64,000 nucleotides of DNA from Arthrobacter terrae (GTDB taxonomy: Bacteria; Actinomycetota; Actinomycetes; Actinomycetales; Micrococcaceae): contig NZ_JADNYM010000017.1 of assembly GCF_015708085.1 (NCBI RefSeq), positions 1 to 64,000 of the forward strand, read 5' to 3'. Within the stretch, counting starts at the first letter, position 1, and every line of letters starts with the position of its first letter. The translations under genes and the position numbers were made by a program. Of this stretch, positions 16,590-26,123 are shown in pieces. The notes under the pieces are model-generated. The model saw only the letters and a program-made list of their open reading frames with translations. It searched no databases and had not been told where the DNA came from.

Positions 16590-17623
16590 CTCGACGCAGC
16601 CTTCGGCCGGGGCAGCAGCTTCGGCGAGCCCTGCAGCCCATCGCCGTACCCCATGCCCTGGATTACCTCCACCATCGCGTCAACGGAGCTGATCCGCGGC
16701 TCCCAGCCGAGCGCCCTGATTTTATCGGTGGACATTACCGGCGACTGCGCTGCCATGTCAATCCATCCCGGGTCCGAGCGCTGCAGCCTCAGCCGCCAGG
16801 TTACGGCGGCCAGGGCCCGAAGCACGGCCAGCGGCAGCGTAATGATCCGCCTGGATCCGAGGATCCAACCCAGCAGCTCCGGGGTAATTATCGGCTCACC
16901 TGCCACGTTGAAGGCGCCGGGAGCCCGCTGCTCGATCACCCGCCAATACGCATCCGCCACATCCTCGGCGTGCACGGCCTGGAAGGTGAGCTCCCGAGGC
17001 AGCGGCAGCAACGGCGTCGTAATTTTGTAACCGGCATATTTGGGTACAAAGGGGCCAAGGAAAAGCCTGCCTATTTCGCTGCCGGCGTCGCGCTGAAAGA
17101 TCAGCGAAGGACGCAGACGGCTCACCATTACGCCGGGCTGCTCGGCCTCGAACGCGTCCAGTAAGCGTTCCGCTGCTGCCTTGTGGCGGCTGTAATGGGA
17201 GGTATGGATGCCGCCTGTGGGCCATGTCTCGTCGGTACGGCGGATCTTCGAACCCGGGCTGTAGGCGCCGACGGAGGACGCGTAAACGATGTGCTGAACG
17301 CCGGCACTCACGGCTGCCAGGAGGACGTTCTCCAGTCCAGTGACGTTGGTGGCGAACATGTCCGCCTCGTCATGGTTCGGCTGGATGGCCCACGCCAGAT
17401 TGACGACGACGTCGGTTCCGTCCAGGATGCCGGACAGCTGGGGCGCTGCGCTGGCGGAGCCGATGTCCAAGGAGTGCCACTGGACTCCGAGGTACGGCCC
17501 GCTGCCCGGATCGGGCAGGTGCCGGGCAATGCCAAGGATGGAATCGACTCCGTCAGCCCGGTGCAGGCGCCGCAATAACGCCGTTCCGGCATTTCCGGTG
17601 GCCCCGATGACTGCTATCCGCAT
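16586..17623 (-). CDS. NAD(P)-dependent epimerase/dehydratase (extended SDR)
   Basis: A 345-residue protein. The frame opens at 17707, but the ATG at 17623 begins directly with the Rossmann motif MRIAVIGATGNAGTALLRRL and follows GGGAGTGCGGG. Extended-SDR features are VVNLAWAIQ, IVYASSVGAYSPGSK, and YSRHKAAAERLLDAFE carrying the catalytic Tyr-x-x-x-Lys. The substrate is unknown; nucleotide-sugar or sterol-like targets are both known in the family. It leads a three-gene operon with a hypothetical protein and a HAD phosphatase. Confidence 0.85.
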   Translation of the reverse strand: MRIAVIGATGNAGTALLRRLHRADGVDSILGIARHLPDPGSGPYLGVQWHSLDIGSASAAPQLSGILDGTDVVVNLAWAIQPNHDEADMFATNVTGLENVLLAAVSAGVQHIVYASSVGAYSPGSKIRRTDETWPTGGIHTSHYSRHKAAAERLLDAFEAEQPGVMVSRLRPSLIFQRDAGSEIGRLFLGPFVPKYAGYKITTPLLPLPRELTFQAVHAEDVADAYWRVIEQRAPGAFNVAGEPIITPELLGWILGSRRIITLPLAVLRALAAVTWRLRLQRSDPGWIDMAAQSPVMSTDKIRALGWEPRISSVDAMVEVIQGMGYGDGLQGSPKLLPRPKAASR

Positions 17624-17823
17624 CCCGCACTCCCTCACCCGCTGCAGCCACACTAAGCAAGTGTGCTGATCACTAGCAAGCCTATTGTCGGCATGTGCCG
17701 CTAGCAAGGCCGACGGGGCCCGGTTCCGTTCTAGGATGAGAGCTAGGAATAGTCGGCGCGAACGCGGCTGGGAGACCAGCAGTCCACAGGGGCTCGCGCA
17801 TTAATAGACAGGAGGATCGGACC

Positions 17824-18309
17824 ATGAGCACCGAACCACGCGAACCGCAGGCAGGCAATCCCGGCAGAGAGTCGGTTAATCCCGGTAGGGAGCCGGGCAG
17901 GCCCGGCAGTGAGCCGGTTGATCGGAAGCGGTCGTCGGTCCCGGCGAAACCGGGACTTGGGCAGGACGGCGGATCGGGAAGCACGGGTGCTAATTCGCCG
18001 GACTCCCCGGTTGGTCGGAAGCGGACAGCCGCGCCACCGCCCGGCGCGAACAGCAGGACCCGGGCGGCGGCTGTATGGGTCGCTGTGGCGGTCTCACTGG
18101 TCGTGCTGGTCCTGCTGATCATCTTCTTCATTCAGAACCAGGATCAGGTCCTGGTCAGGTTCCTCGGAATGGAAGGATCATTGGCGCTGGGCATAGCGCT
18201 CTTCATTGCTGCAGTGGGCGGCGGGATCCTGGTTGCTCTGGCAGGGGGCGCCAGGATCGTTCAATTGCGGGTCCAAAGCCGGCGGGTCCGGAAACTGGGG
18301 AATCATTAG
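17824..18309 (+). CDS. LapA-domain (DUF1049) membrane protein
   Basis: A 161-residue protein with a disordered, Pro/Gly/Arg-rich N-terminus (1-75) built of repeated NPGRE/PGSE units. Two membrane helices follow (about 80-102 and 118-140). Between them is IIFFIQNQDQVLVRFLGMEG, the signature of LapA/DUF1049 proteins. In E. coli LapA works with LapB in controlling LPS synthesis; in Gram-positives its role is unclear. The start follows AGGAGGATCGG. Confidence 0.85.
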   Translation: MSTEPREPQAGNPGRESVNPGREPGRPGSEPVDRKRSSVPAKPGLGQDGGSGSTGANSPDSPVGRKRTAAPPPGANSRTRAAAVWVAVAVSLVVLVLLIIFFIQNQDQVLVRFLGMEGSLALGIALFIAAVGGGILVALAGGARIVQLRVQSRRVRKLGNH

Positions 18310-18320
18310 CCGAAACGTTA

Positions 18321-18851
18321 TCAGTCCCGCAGCGGGACGCCCCTGGCATCGCGGCGAAATCCTTCCGAAGCGGTCAGGATTAAAATCCCCTCAATGATCC
18401 CCCAGATCGCGCTGGCCCAAGAGAGGAAACCCAGGGACAGCACGGTGATCAGCAATTGCGCAATCGCTTTTCCGGTAAAGCCAAGATAGAAATTGTGAAT
18501 CCCCAGCGAGCCCAGGAAGATGCCGAGCAGACCGGCCGCTACCTTGGACTTCTGCTCAACGTAGCCGGGCTGGCCGTAGACCGGTTGGCCGTAGCCGGGC
18601 TGGCCGTATTGCTCGGGGTAAGGCTGTTGCCCATAAGACTGTTGACCGGAGGGCTGCTGCCCATAAGGCTGCTGGAGATACTGCTGCTGCGGGTATGGCT
18701 GCGCTTCGGAGTAAGTGGATGCATCCGGGTAGGGAAAGTCGGCCGGATAGGGAGAATCGGGTGACTGATATCCGGGATTATTTTCCGAGGGCCGGTTCTT
18801 CGCGGGCTCGTTGGACTCGGCGGGGATGCCGTGCTGCGGGTTGTCGCTCAT
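18321..18851 (-). CDS. TM2 domain-containing membrane protein with Gln/Tyr/Pro-rich N-terminus
   Basis: A 176-residue protein started at the ATG at 18851 rather than 18899. The first 95 residues are low complexity with many QQPYGQQ and GQPGYGQP-like units, probably disordered and cytoplasmic or surface exposed. The C-terminal TM2 domain has two helices with the family motif region [20 protein letters not shown] and [12 protein letters not shown]2 proteins occur widely in bacteria without an assigned function. The gene is divergent from groEL. Confidence 0.85.
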   Translation of the reverse strand: MSDNPQHGIPAESNEPAKNRPSENNPGYQSPDSPYPADFPYPDASTYSEAQPYPQQQYLQQPYGQQPSGQQSYGQQPYPEQYGQPGYGQPVYGQPGYVEQKSKVAAGLLGIFLGSLGIHNFYLGFTGKAIAQLLITVLSLGFLSWASAIWGIIEGILILTASEGFRRDARGVPLRD

Positions 18852-19028
18852 AACCGGTCCTTGGATGGATGGATGGATGCTGCGGCTAGGAATCTGCACC
18901 GCTGCGAGTGGGAGTACTTGCCATCCCCAACGCTATGCCATCCGGGGCACCACGACCAGTGGTTGACGCGCAGTGCGCCGTTGCCGTCCGCTTACCGGGT
19001 TCGCCCCGAGCGCAAGAGCACTTATGCG

Positions 19029-19055
19029 CTTGCACTCTCCGCGGGCGAGTGCTAA
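19029..19055 (+). promoter_or_regulatory. CIRCE operator 1 overlapping the groEL promoter
   Basis: The half sites are CTTGCACTC and GAGTGCTAA separated by nine bases, against the consensus TTAGCACTC-N9-GAGTGCTAA (right arm perfect, left arm two changes). The left arm doubles as a -35 box (TTGCAC at 19030-19035), with TAATTA at 19053-19058 as -10 after 17 bases. HrcA bound here would block RNA polymerase. Confidence 0.88.
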
Positions 19056-19063
19056 TTATTGAG

Positions 19064-19090
19064 TTAGCACTCTCCGGTGCTGACTGCTAA
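19064..19090 (+). promoter_or_regulatory. CIRCE operator 2 upstream of groEL
   Basis: TTAGCACTC and GACTGCTAA are separated by nine bases; the left arm is perfect and the right arm has one change. It lies 35 bp from the first CIRCE (three to four helical turns), downstream of the predicted -10, in the transcribed leader. Two HrcA sites in series suggest tight heat-shock control. The rest of 18852-19246, about 395 bp, shows no other feature that I recognise apart from the ribosome site AAAGGA before 19247. Confidence 0.88.
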
Positions 19091-19135
19091 AAACGGGAAG
19101 CGCCGGAGCGAGTGAAGCATGAACCAGTGTGGTGA

Positions 19136-20884
<1,749 letters not shown>

Positions 20885-20915
20885 CCACTCCGGCCTCACC
20901 CAAGCGTCACCTTGA

Positions 20916-21006
20916 CGCGCAAAGGCGCTCCTGCCACGCGGGCAGTAGGATTCCGAAAAAAGAGCTCGGAATCCATCCCCGCTTCCGGCAAGGGCGCCTT
21001 TGCGCG
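20916..21006. repeat. Nested inverted-repeat element downstream of groEL
   Basis: Outer arms of 13 perfectly complementary bases, CGCGCAAAGGCGC at 20916-20928 and its complement at 20994-21006, enclose two smaller dyads. One is CTGCC/GGCAG around 20930-20945. The other is an eight-base stem, GGATTCCG at 20948-20955 with CGGAATCC at 20967-20974, around an A-rich loop. The transcript could fold as a multi-branched, cloverleaf-like structure. It may be the groEL terminator, a small palindromic mobile or REP-like element, or a structured RNA. The rest of the 20885-21133 gap shows nothing else. Confidence 0.7.
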
Positions 21007-21133
21007 TTTAAGTGTGCGGGATTGCGCCGAGTGGGGAGTAGGTGCAGGTTAGAGGGCGCAAGGCGACACCTGCGGCGCAATCGATGCGCGCAGATGGTCC
21101 GGCGGGGGTGCCGGGGAATGAAAGTATGGACGC

Positions 21134-22147
21134 ATGACAATTGTTGCTGCCGCTGACGGTTCCGCCCTTGGAAATCCTGGACCGGCCGGATGGGCCTGGT
21201 ACGTGGACGATTCCTGCTGGCGTGCCGGCGGGTGGCCGCACGGCACCAACAATCAAGGCGAGTTGATGGCCGTACTTGACCTCTTCCGGTCCACGGTTCA
21301 TGTTCGGGATGAGCATCTGCGCATTCTTTGCGACAGCCAGTATGTCATCAACTGCATCACCAAGTGGATGGCAGGGTGGAAGCGTAAAGGGTGGCGCAAA
21401 GCCGATGGCAAGCCGGTATTGAACGTGGATCTGCTTAAAGACATCGACGCCGCAGTCGTTGGTCGCGACTACAGCTTTGAATGGGTGAAGGGCCATGCCG
21501 GGCATGAGCTGAATGAAGCTGCAGATGTTCGTGCGCGGGCCGTGGCAATCGCCTTTCAATCACAGAAGCCGGTTCCGGCGGGACCGGGCTATCCCGGCGT
21601 CGTCGCGCCAGCCGCCGACGGTGCCAAGGACGCAGTCATGGCCGTCAACAACATGGCGGATGTCAATGAGGCCGCGGCGTCGGCCCGGACGGTTGCATAT
21701 TCGGTTGAGGAGCCCGATCTGTTCTCGCTCATGCGCGATGACGATTTATTGCAGGATTCTGCCTTGCAGGAGAGTGCGTTGGAGGACGATTTTGTCCCGC
21801 TGACAACCTCCGTCCGGGATCATATTGTGACCCTGGAACAGGAGCTAATGCGACCGGATATCCGTAGAGATGCCAGCCGCGTCGCCGTACTTCTTCATCC
21901 TGATTTTGAAGAGTTCGGCGTGTCGGGTCGAATGTGGAACCGCGATGCGATGCTCGGCACCATCGGGGTTGACATTGAACCCAACCCGGAGATGGATGTG
22001 CTTAACCTGGATCTGCTCGATGATGCCACCGCTCTGCTGACGTACCGGACCACCGGCCGGCAGGGCTCGGCGCTGCGTAGCTCCCTGTGGCGGCAGACTG
22101 GCGGCCGGTGGCGGCTTCGCTTCCATCAAGGCACCCCCGAGGCATAG
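21134..22147 (+). CDS. RNase HI-type domain fused to a C-terminal DUF4440/NTF2-like domain
   Basis: A 337-residue protein. Residues 1-140 are an RNase H1 domain with every catalytic residue in place: D8 (ADGSALGNPGPAGW), E43 (NNQGELMAV), D67 (ILCDSQYVIN), H121 (VKGHAGHELNEAAD) and D131. It should cleave RNA in RNA-DNA hybrids. Residues 145-220 are a linker. Residues about 222-335 (VTLEQELMRPDIRRDASRVA, then HPDFEEFGVSGRMWNRDAML) resemble the DUF4440/SnoaL-like small alpha/beta fold. The fusion is uncommon. Whether it is the main RNase HI of the cell is unknown. Confidence 0.85.
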   Translation: MTIVAAADGSALGNPGPAGWAWYVDDSCWRAGGWPHGTNNQGELMAVLDLFRSTVHVRDEHLRILCDSQYVINCITKWMAGWKRKGWRKADGKPVLNVDLLKDIDAAVVGRDYSFEWVKGHAGHELNEAADVRARAVAIAFQSQKPVPAGPGYPGVVAPAADGAKDAVMAVNNMADVNEAAASARTVAYSVEEPDLFSLMRDDDLLQDSALQESALEDDFVPLTTSVRDHIVTLEQELMRPDIRRDASRVAVLLHPDFEEFGVSGRMWNRDAMLGTIGVDIEPNPEMDVLNLDLLDDATALLTYRTTGRQGSALRSSLWRQTGGRWRLRFHQGTPEA

Positions 22148-22224
22148 AAAGCCCGGTGATCCTTGGTAGCGAATCTCCAAGCGGCTGCAGGCGGCCTTGG
22201 TCGATCGCCGAGGTAAAGGGCAGG

Positions 22225-22518
22225 TTAGCGACCCGAAAACAGCCTGGTGTTGGCGTCTTCCGCCTCGGCATATTGAGTTGCAGCCATGGCGAGGGCGTGG
22301 TTGATGCTCTCCAGCGAGGCTTCAACCCGGAGCTGAGTGCTCCGCCAATCCGTGAGCAGCAACTGGAAATTACTGGCTGCGGCTCCGGTCCAGCTCGATT
22401 GCAGGTCCATTAGGTTGCGTTGCATGGCATCCACCTCAGATCGGATCTGGTCAATGGAGCCTCTAACGGCCTGGCTTTTCAGCGCCAGATCGTCGCTGTT
22501 GACATGAAATTCGGCCAT
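22225..22518 (-). CDS. WXG100-family (ESAT-6-like) protein
   Basis: A 97-residue helical-hairpin protein starting at the ATG at 22518 (MAEFHVNSDDLALKSQAVRG), with AGGAGGAACC upstream. The WXG turn is present as SSWTGAAASNF near residues 43-53, between two amphipathic helices. The C-terminal part contains YAEAEDAN, which fits the YxxxD/E secretion signal. WXG100 proteins are exported by type VII secretion, usually as dimers. No ESX ATPase or partner gene is within the window, so this is an orphan copy. Confidence 0.88.
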   Translation of the reverse strand: MAEFHVNSDDLALKSQAVRGSIDQIRSEVDAMQRNLMDLQSSWTGAAASNFQLLLTDWRSTQLRVEASLESINHALAMAATQYAEAEDANTRLFSGR

Positions 22519-22623
22519 TTGGGGTTCCTCCTGAAGCTTGGTCGTCAACCTGACACTTCGAGGCTAAGCGCCGGGGCTTTCCGTTACCAGAGGCGGCAGC
22601 GATAGTGTGAATAGCTCTTTGTC

Positions 22624-24192
22624 TCAGGCACCGGTGGAGGAAGAGCCAGCATTGTTTGCCTGTATCTGGGTTTCCTGAATCTGAGTTGCCTGAATCTGAT
22701 TGTCTGACGCCAGTTTGTCGTTTTCGTCGGAGTCGTCGGGAGGCTGGAACGGAAGGGAGACCACCAGGGTGGCGCCGCCGTCAGGAGTTGGTTCCACTTG
22801 GACCGTTCCGTCGTGTGCGGCGATGAGGGCGGTCACTATAGCCAGGCCAAGTCCACTGCCTCCGGTGTCCCGGTTGCGTGAAGAATCAGCGCGGTAAAAG
22901 CGTTCAAAGATCCGGGGTGCTTCTTCCTCCGAGATGCCAGGTCCGTGGTCGCGCACCTGCAGCACCGAGCGCCTCCCGCCGTCCGCTTCGGTCACTCCAA
23001 CGGCGATTTCCACCGGGCTGCCCTCGGGGGTGTACCGCAGACAGTTGCCCATCAGATTGGCCACCACTTGGCGCAGTTTTGCTTCGTCCCCGCTGGCGGG
23101 CGCGCTGGTGCCCGGACCGCCGTCGAGCCCTACGACCTTAATTTCCCGGTCGGGAGCCGCAGCGCGCGCATCGATTACGGCGTCGTGCCCGAACAACAGC
23201 AGATCCACCGGCTTGCGCTGCAGCGGACGCTGCTCGTCGATGCGGGCCAGCATCAGCAGGTCCTCCACCAGCTCGCCCATCCGTTTGGCTTCGCTCTCGA
23301 TCCGGCCCATCGCGGTCATCACGTTCTCGGAGCTCTGCAGGGCACCCTGGCGGTAGAGCTCAGAGAAGCCGCGGATAGTCACCAGCGGCGTGCGCAACTC
23401 ATGCGAGGCATCCGCAACGAACCGGCGCATCCGCCGTTCCGAAGCCGTCCGGGCGGCGAACGCGGATTCGATGTGCGCCAGCATTGCGTTCAGCGAACCC
23501 GATAGGCGACCCACTTCGGTGGCAGGATTCTCGATCTCCACCCGGCGGGACAAGTCCCCTGCGGCGATAGCGGCCGCGGTCTTTTCCACGCGCGAGAGCG
23601 GCAGGAAAGACCTCGTCACTGTCCAGCGGGCAATCACGATTCCCAGCGCCACTGCCAGCAGCGCCACGCCGGCGATCACCGTAGCCAGCCGTTCCATAGT
23701 GTTATTCAGATCCGTGTAGGGAAGCCCGACGACGACGTAGCCGGCAAAGTTGGTGGAAGGTCCGGATCCACTCTGCCCCCTGATATTTGCCGGAGAAACG
23801 ATGATGACACGCCAGGGATCGGCTCCGTCCGCGCCTGGGACCGTGAATGGCCGGTCCGCCAGATGGTTAGCCTCCGGCAGCGTATAGTGGGCCAGCACCG
23901 GGTCGTCTTTCTCCTGCCTGTTCTGGACATAGACCGTACCGTCCGGGTAGGAGAACTGAACGTAATACTCGAATCCGAACGGTGAGCTTCCATTGGCATC
24001 GGAGGGGCTAACACCGGCTTGGGCAATTGAGCTCTGGAAGGTTTTTAGCTGATTGTCCATCTGTTCCTGCAGGAAGGAGCGGAGCAGAATATATGTGGCA
24101 CCCCCGAGCGCCAGCAGCGACACCACCAGCAGGGCGCTGATGATCGCCACCAGCTGCGTACGCAGCGAGGCGTTCTTCCAAGTACGGATCAC
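22624..24192 (-). CDS. Membrane sensor histidine kinase (TcrY/TrcS-like)
   Basis: A 522-residue kinase. Membrane helix 1 is about residues 13-37, the extracellular sensor domain about 38-165, helix 2 about 168-188 and HAMP about 189-242. HisKA follows, with the phosphorylated H264 in DASHELRTPLVTIRG, then HATPase_c with LMGNCLRYTPEGSPV, DHGPGISEEEAPRIFERFYR and the GGSGLGLAIV lid. The C-terminal tail carries a repeated QIQATQIQETQIQ run encoded by short near-repeats. Its gene follows its response regulator by 11 bases, so they form one two-component system; the stimulus is unknown. Confidence 0.93.
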   Translation of the reverse strand: MIRTWKNASLRTQLVAIISALLVVSLLALGGATYILLRSFLQEQMDNQLKTFQSSIAQAGVSPSDANGSSPFGFEYYVQFSYPDGTVYVQNRQEKDDPVLAHYTLPEANHLADRPFTVPGADGADPWRVIIVSPANIRGQSGSGPSTNFAGYVVVGLPYTDLNNTMERLATVIAGVALLAVALGIVIARWTVTRSFLPLSRVEKTAAAIAAGDLSRRVEIENPATEVGRLSGSLNAMLAHIESAFAARTASERRMRRFVADASHELRTPLVTIRGFSELYRQGALQSSENVMTAMGRIESEAKRMGELVEDLLMLARIDEQRPLQRKPVDLLLFGHDAVIDARAAAPDREIKVVGLDGGPGTSAPASGDEAKLRQVVANLMGNCLRYTPEGSPVEIAVGVTEADGGRRSVLQVRDHGPGISEEEAPRIFERFYRADSSRNRDTGGSGLGLAIVTALIAAHDGTVQVEPTPDGGATLVVSLPFQPPDDSDENDKLASDNQIQATQIQETQIQANNAGSSSTGA

Positions 24193-24203
24193 AGAACGAA
24201 CCG

Positions 24204-24914
24204 CTAGCGCTTTTCGGCCGTCCGCAGCACGTAACCCACGCCGCGCTTGGTCTGAATCAGCGCGGGAGAGTCAGGATCGGTATCGACCTTGCGCCGCAGG
24301 TAAGAGATGTAGGACTCCACAATGGACGCATCACCATTGAAATCGTATTCCCAGACATGGTCGAGGATCTGGGCCTTGGAGAGGACACGATTGGGGTTCA
24401 GCATCAGGTAGCGCAACAGCTTGAATTCGGTAGGGGAGAGTTCGATCGAACGTCCTCCGCGGCGGACCTCGTGTGCGTCGTCGTCGAGCTCCAGATCATC
24501 CACCCGGATTACGGCATCGTCGTCCTCCATCGGCTGGGTGCGCCGCAGCACCGCGCGGATTCGTGCCACCACCTCGTCGAGACTGAAAGGCTTCGTGACG
24601 TAGTCGTCCCCGCCCACGGTCAGGCCGGTGACCTTATCCTCGGTATCGTCCCGAGCGGTAAGAAAAAGGACAGGGAAGTGCCGGCCGGCAGCGCGCAGTC
24701 GTCGCGTGACGGTGAAGCCGTCCATGTCCGGCAGCATCACATCCAGCACCGCAAGGTCCGGATTGTGTTCCTCGGCGGCCGCGAGTGCCTCACGGCCGTT
24801 TCCCGCGGCGATCACCTCAAAACCTGCGAAGCGCAGCGACGTTGACAGCAATTCACGGATATTTGGCTCATCGTCAACAACGAGGAGCTTCGCTTCTGGT
24901 CCGGTCTTTTTCAC
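24204..24914 (-). CDS. OmpR-family response regulator (TcrX/TrcR-like)
   Basis: A 236-residue regulator. The receiver domain holds the acidic pair in LLVVDDEPNIR and phospho-acceptor D58 in LAVLDVMLPDMDG; the switch Lys is in GGDDYVTKPFSLDE. The C-terminal winged helix carries ELSPTEFKLLRYLMLNPNRV and the recognition region VESYISYLRRKVD. It is the first gene of the pair with the kinase, and probably autoregulates from the 64-bp gap upstream. Confidence 0.94.
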   Translation of the reverse strand: MKKTGPEAKLLVVDDEPNIRELLSTSLRFAGFEVIAAGNGREALAAAEEHNPDLAVLDVMLPDMDGFTVTRRLRAAGRHFPVLFLTARDDTEDKVTGLTVGGDDYVTKPFSLDEVVARIRAVLRRTQPMEDDDAVIRVDDLELDDDAHEVRRGGRSIELSPTEFKLLRYLMLNPNRVLSKAQILDHVWEYDFNGDASIVESYISYLRRKVDTDPDSPALIQTKRGVGYVLRTAEKR

Positions 24915-24977
24915 TCTTCCAGTCTCCGACTAGTTGCTGGGAATCAGCTGGGCGTACCTTGTGAGTCCACTGTCAGC

Positions 24978-26123
24978 TTATCCCCAGCTGGCGCGTGGCG
25001 GACTGTCAGCGGACCCGGAGCCCGGAGAAGCCGGCGTAGTCCATGTCTGCGAAACTTTCGTGTGAGGGTCGAGGTGATGATCAAGCGGTGTGCTGACCGT
25101 TTGGATGAACATCCGGTCCAGATTGGGCAATGCATGACTGAGTCTGTGCCGGGCCTCAGTGACTATTTCCTCCGCGGCCGAGATCGTCCTGTCGCTGACC
25201 TCAATGCTGGCGTTGCCCTGCAGCCGGTGTCCGATCCACCGTAACTGCAGGGCCGGGACCGATTGCACGCCGGGGGTGCTGGCCAGAGCCGACTCCGCCC
25301 GGTCCAGCAGCTCCGGTTCAATTCCGTCCATCAGGCGCCGGCCGATGCTTCGCACCGTTCCCCAAAGCAAGACGACAATCGCCGCTGCAATCAGCAATCC
25401 GACGATCGGGTCTGCCAGCGGAAACCCAAGCCAGACGCCGACGACGCCTGCGACAACAGCGAGCGAAGTGAAGCCATCGATTCTGGCATGCACGCCGTCC
25501 GCCACCAGGGCCGCCGAGCCGATCTTCTGTCCGATCCGGATGCGGTAGATGGCAACCGCCTCGTTGCCGGCGAAACCAACCACACCCGCCGCCGCAACCC
25601 ATCCCAGGTTAGTCAAGACTTGTGGGTGGATCAGCCTGTCGATGGACTGCCAGCCGGCGATGATGGCCGAGAGTGCGACGACGGCGACGATGAACAGTCC
25701 GGCCAGGTCCTCGGCACGGCCAAATCCGTAGGTGTAGCGGCGGGTCGCGGCCCGGCGAGCCAGGATGAAGGCGATCCACAACGGGACCGCCGTCAGGGCG
25801 TCGGAGAAATTATGGATGGTGTCGGCCAGCAGCGCCACGGAGCCGCTGAACAGGACCACTATGAATTGCAGGATGGTGGTACCGAGGAGCATGAACAGAC
25901 TGATCTTTACCGCGCGGACGCCCTGCTCACTGGCTTCCAGTGCATCATCGATAGAATCTGCGGCGTCGTGGCTGTGCGGAACGAACAATCCATAGAAAAA
26001 CCCCTTGATCCCGGTGGGATGCTCATGCGAATGGCTGTGTTCGTGCCCATGTCCGTGGGAGCCTTCGTGGCTGTGCCCGTGCTGGTCAGGATGCACATGG
26101 TGGCCAGTGGGGTGAGCGCTCAT
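24978..26123 (-). CDS. Cation diffusion facilitator (CDF) metal exporter with His-rich N-terminus
   Basis: A 381-residue exporter of divalent metals, probably Zn(II), Co(II) or Cd(II). The first 36 residues contain 14 His in HxH patterns, a cytoplasmic metal-binding tail. The membrane domain follows (about 70-290) with transport-site pairs in LLADTIHNFSDA and VADGVHARIDGF (HxxxD each). The cytoplasmic C-terminal domain runs to about 355, and the last 25 residues are a low-complexity extension. Its start overlaps the stop of the ArsR/SmtB regulator by four bases, so the pair is one metal-responsive operon. Confidence 0.92.
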   Translation of the reverse strand: MSAHPTGHHVHPDQHGHSHEGSHGHGHEHSHSHEHPTGIKGFFYGLFVPHSHDAADSIDDALEASEQGVRAVKISLFMLLGTTILQFIVVLFSGSVALLADTIHNFSDALTAVPLWIAFILARRAATRRYTYGFGRAEDLAGLFIVAVVALSAIIAGWQSIDRLIHPQVLTNLGWVAAAGVVGFAGNEAVAIYRIRIGQKIGSAALVADGVHARIDGFTSLAVVAGVVGVWLGFPLADPIVGLLIAAAIVVLLWGTVRSIGRRLMDGIEPELLDRAESALASTPGVQSVPALQLRWIGHRLQGNASIEVSDRTISAAEEIVTEARHRLSHALPNLDRMFIQTVSTPLDHHLDPHTKVSQTWTTPASPGSGSADSPPRASWG

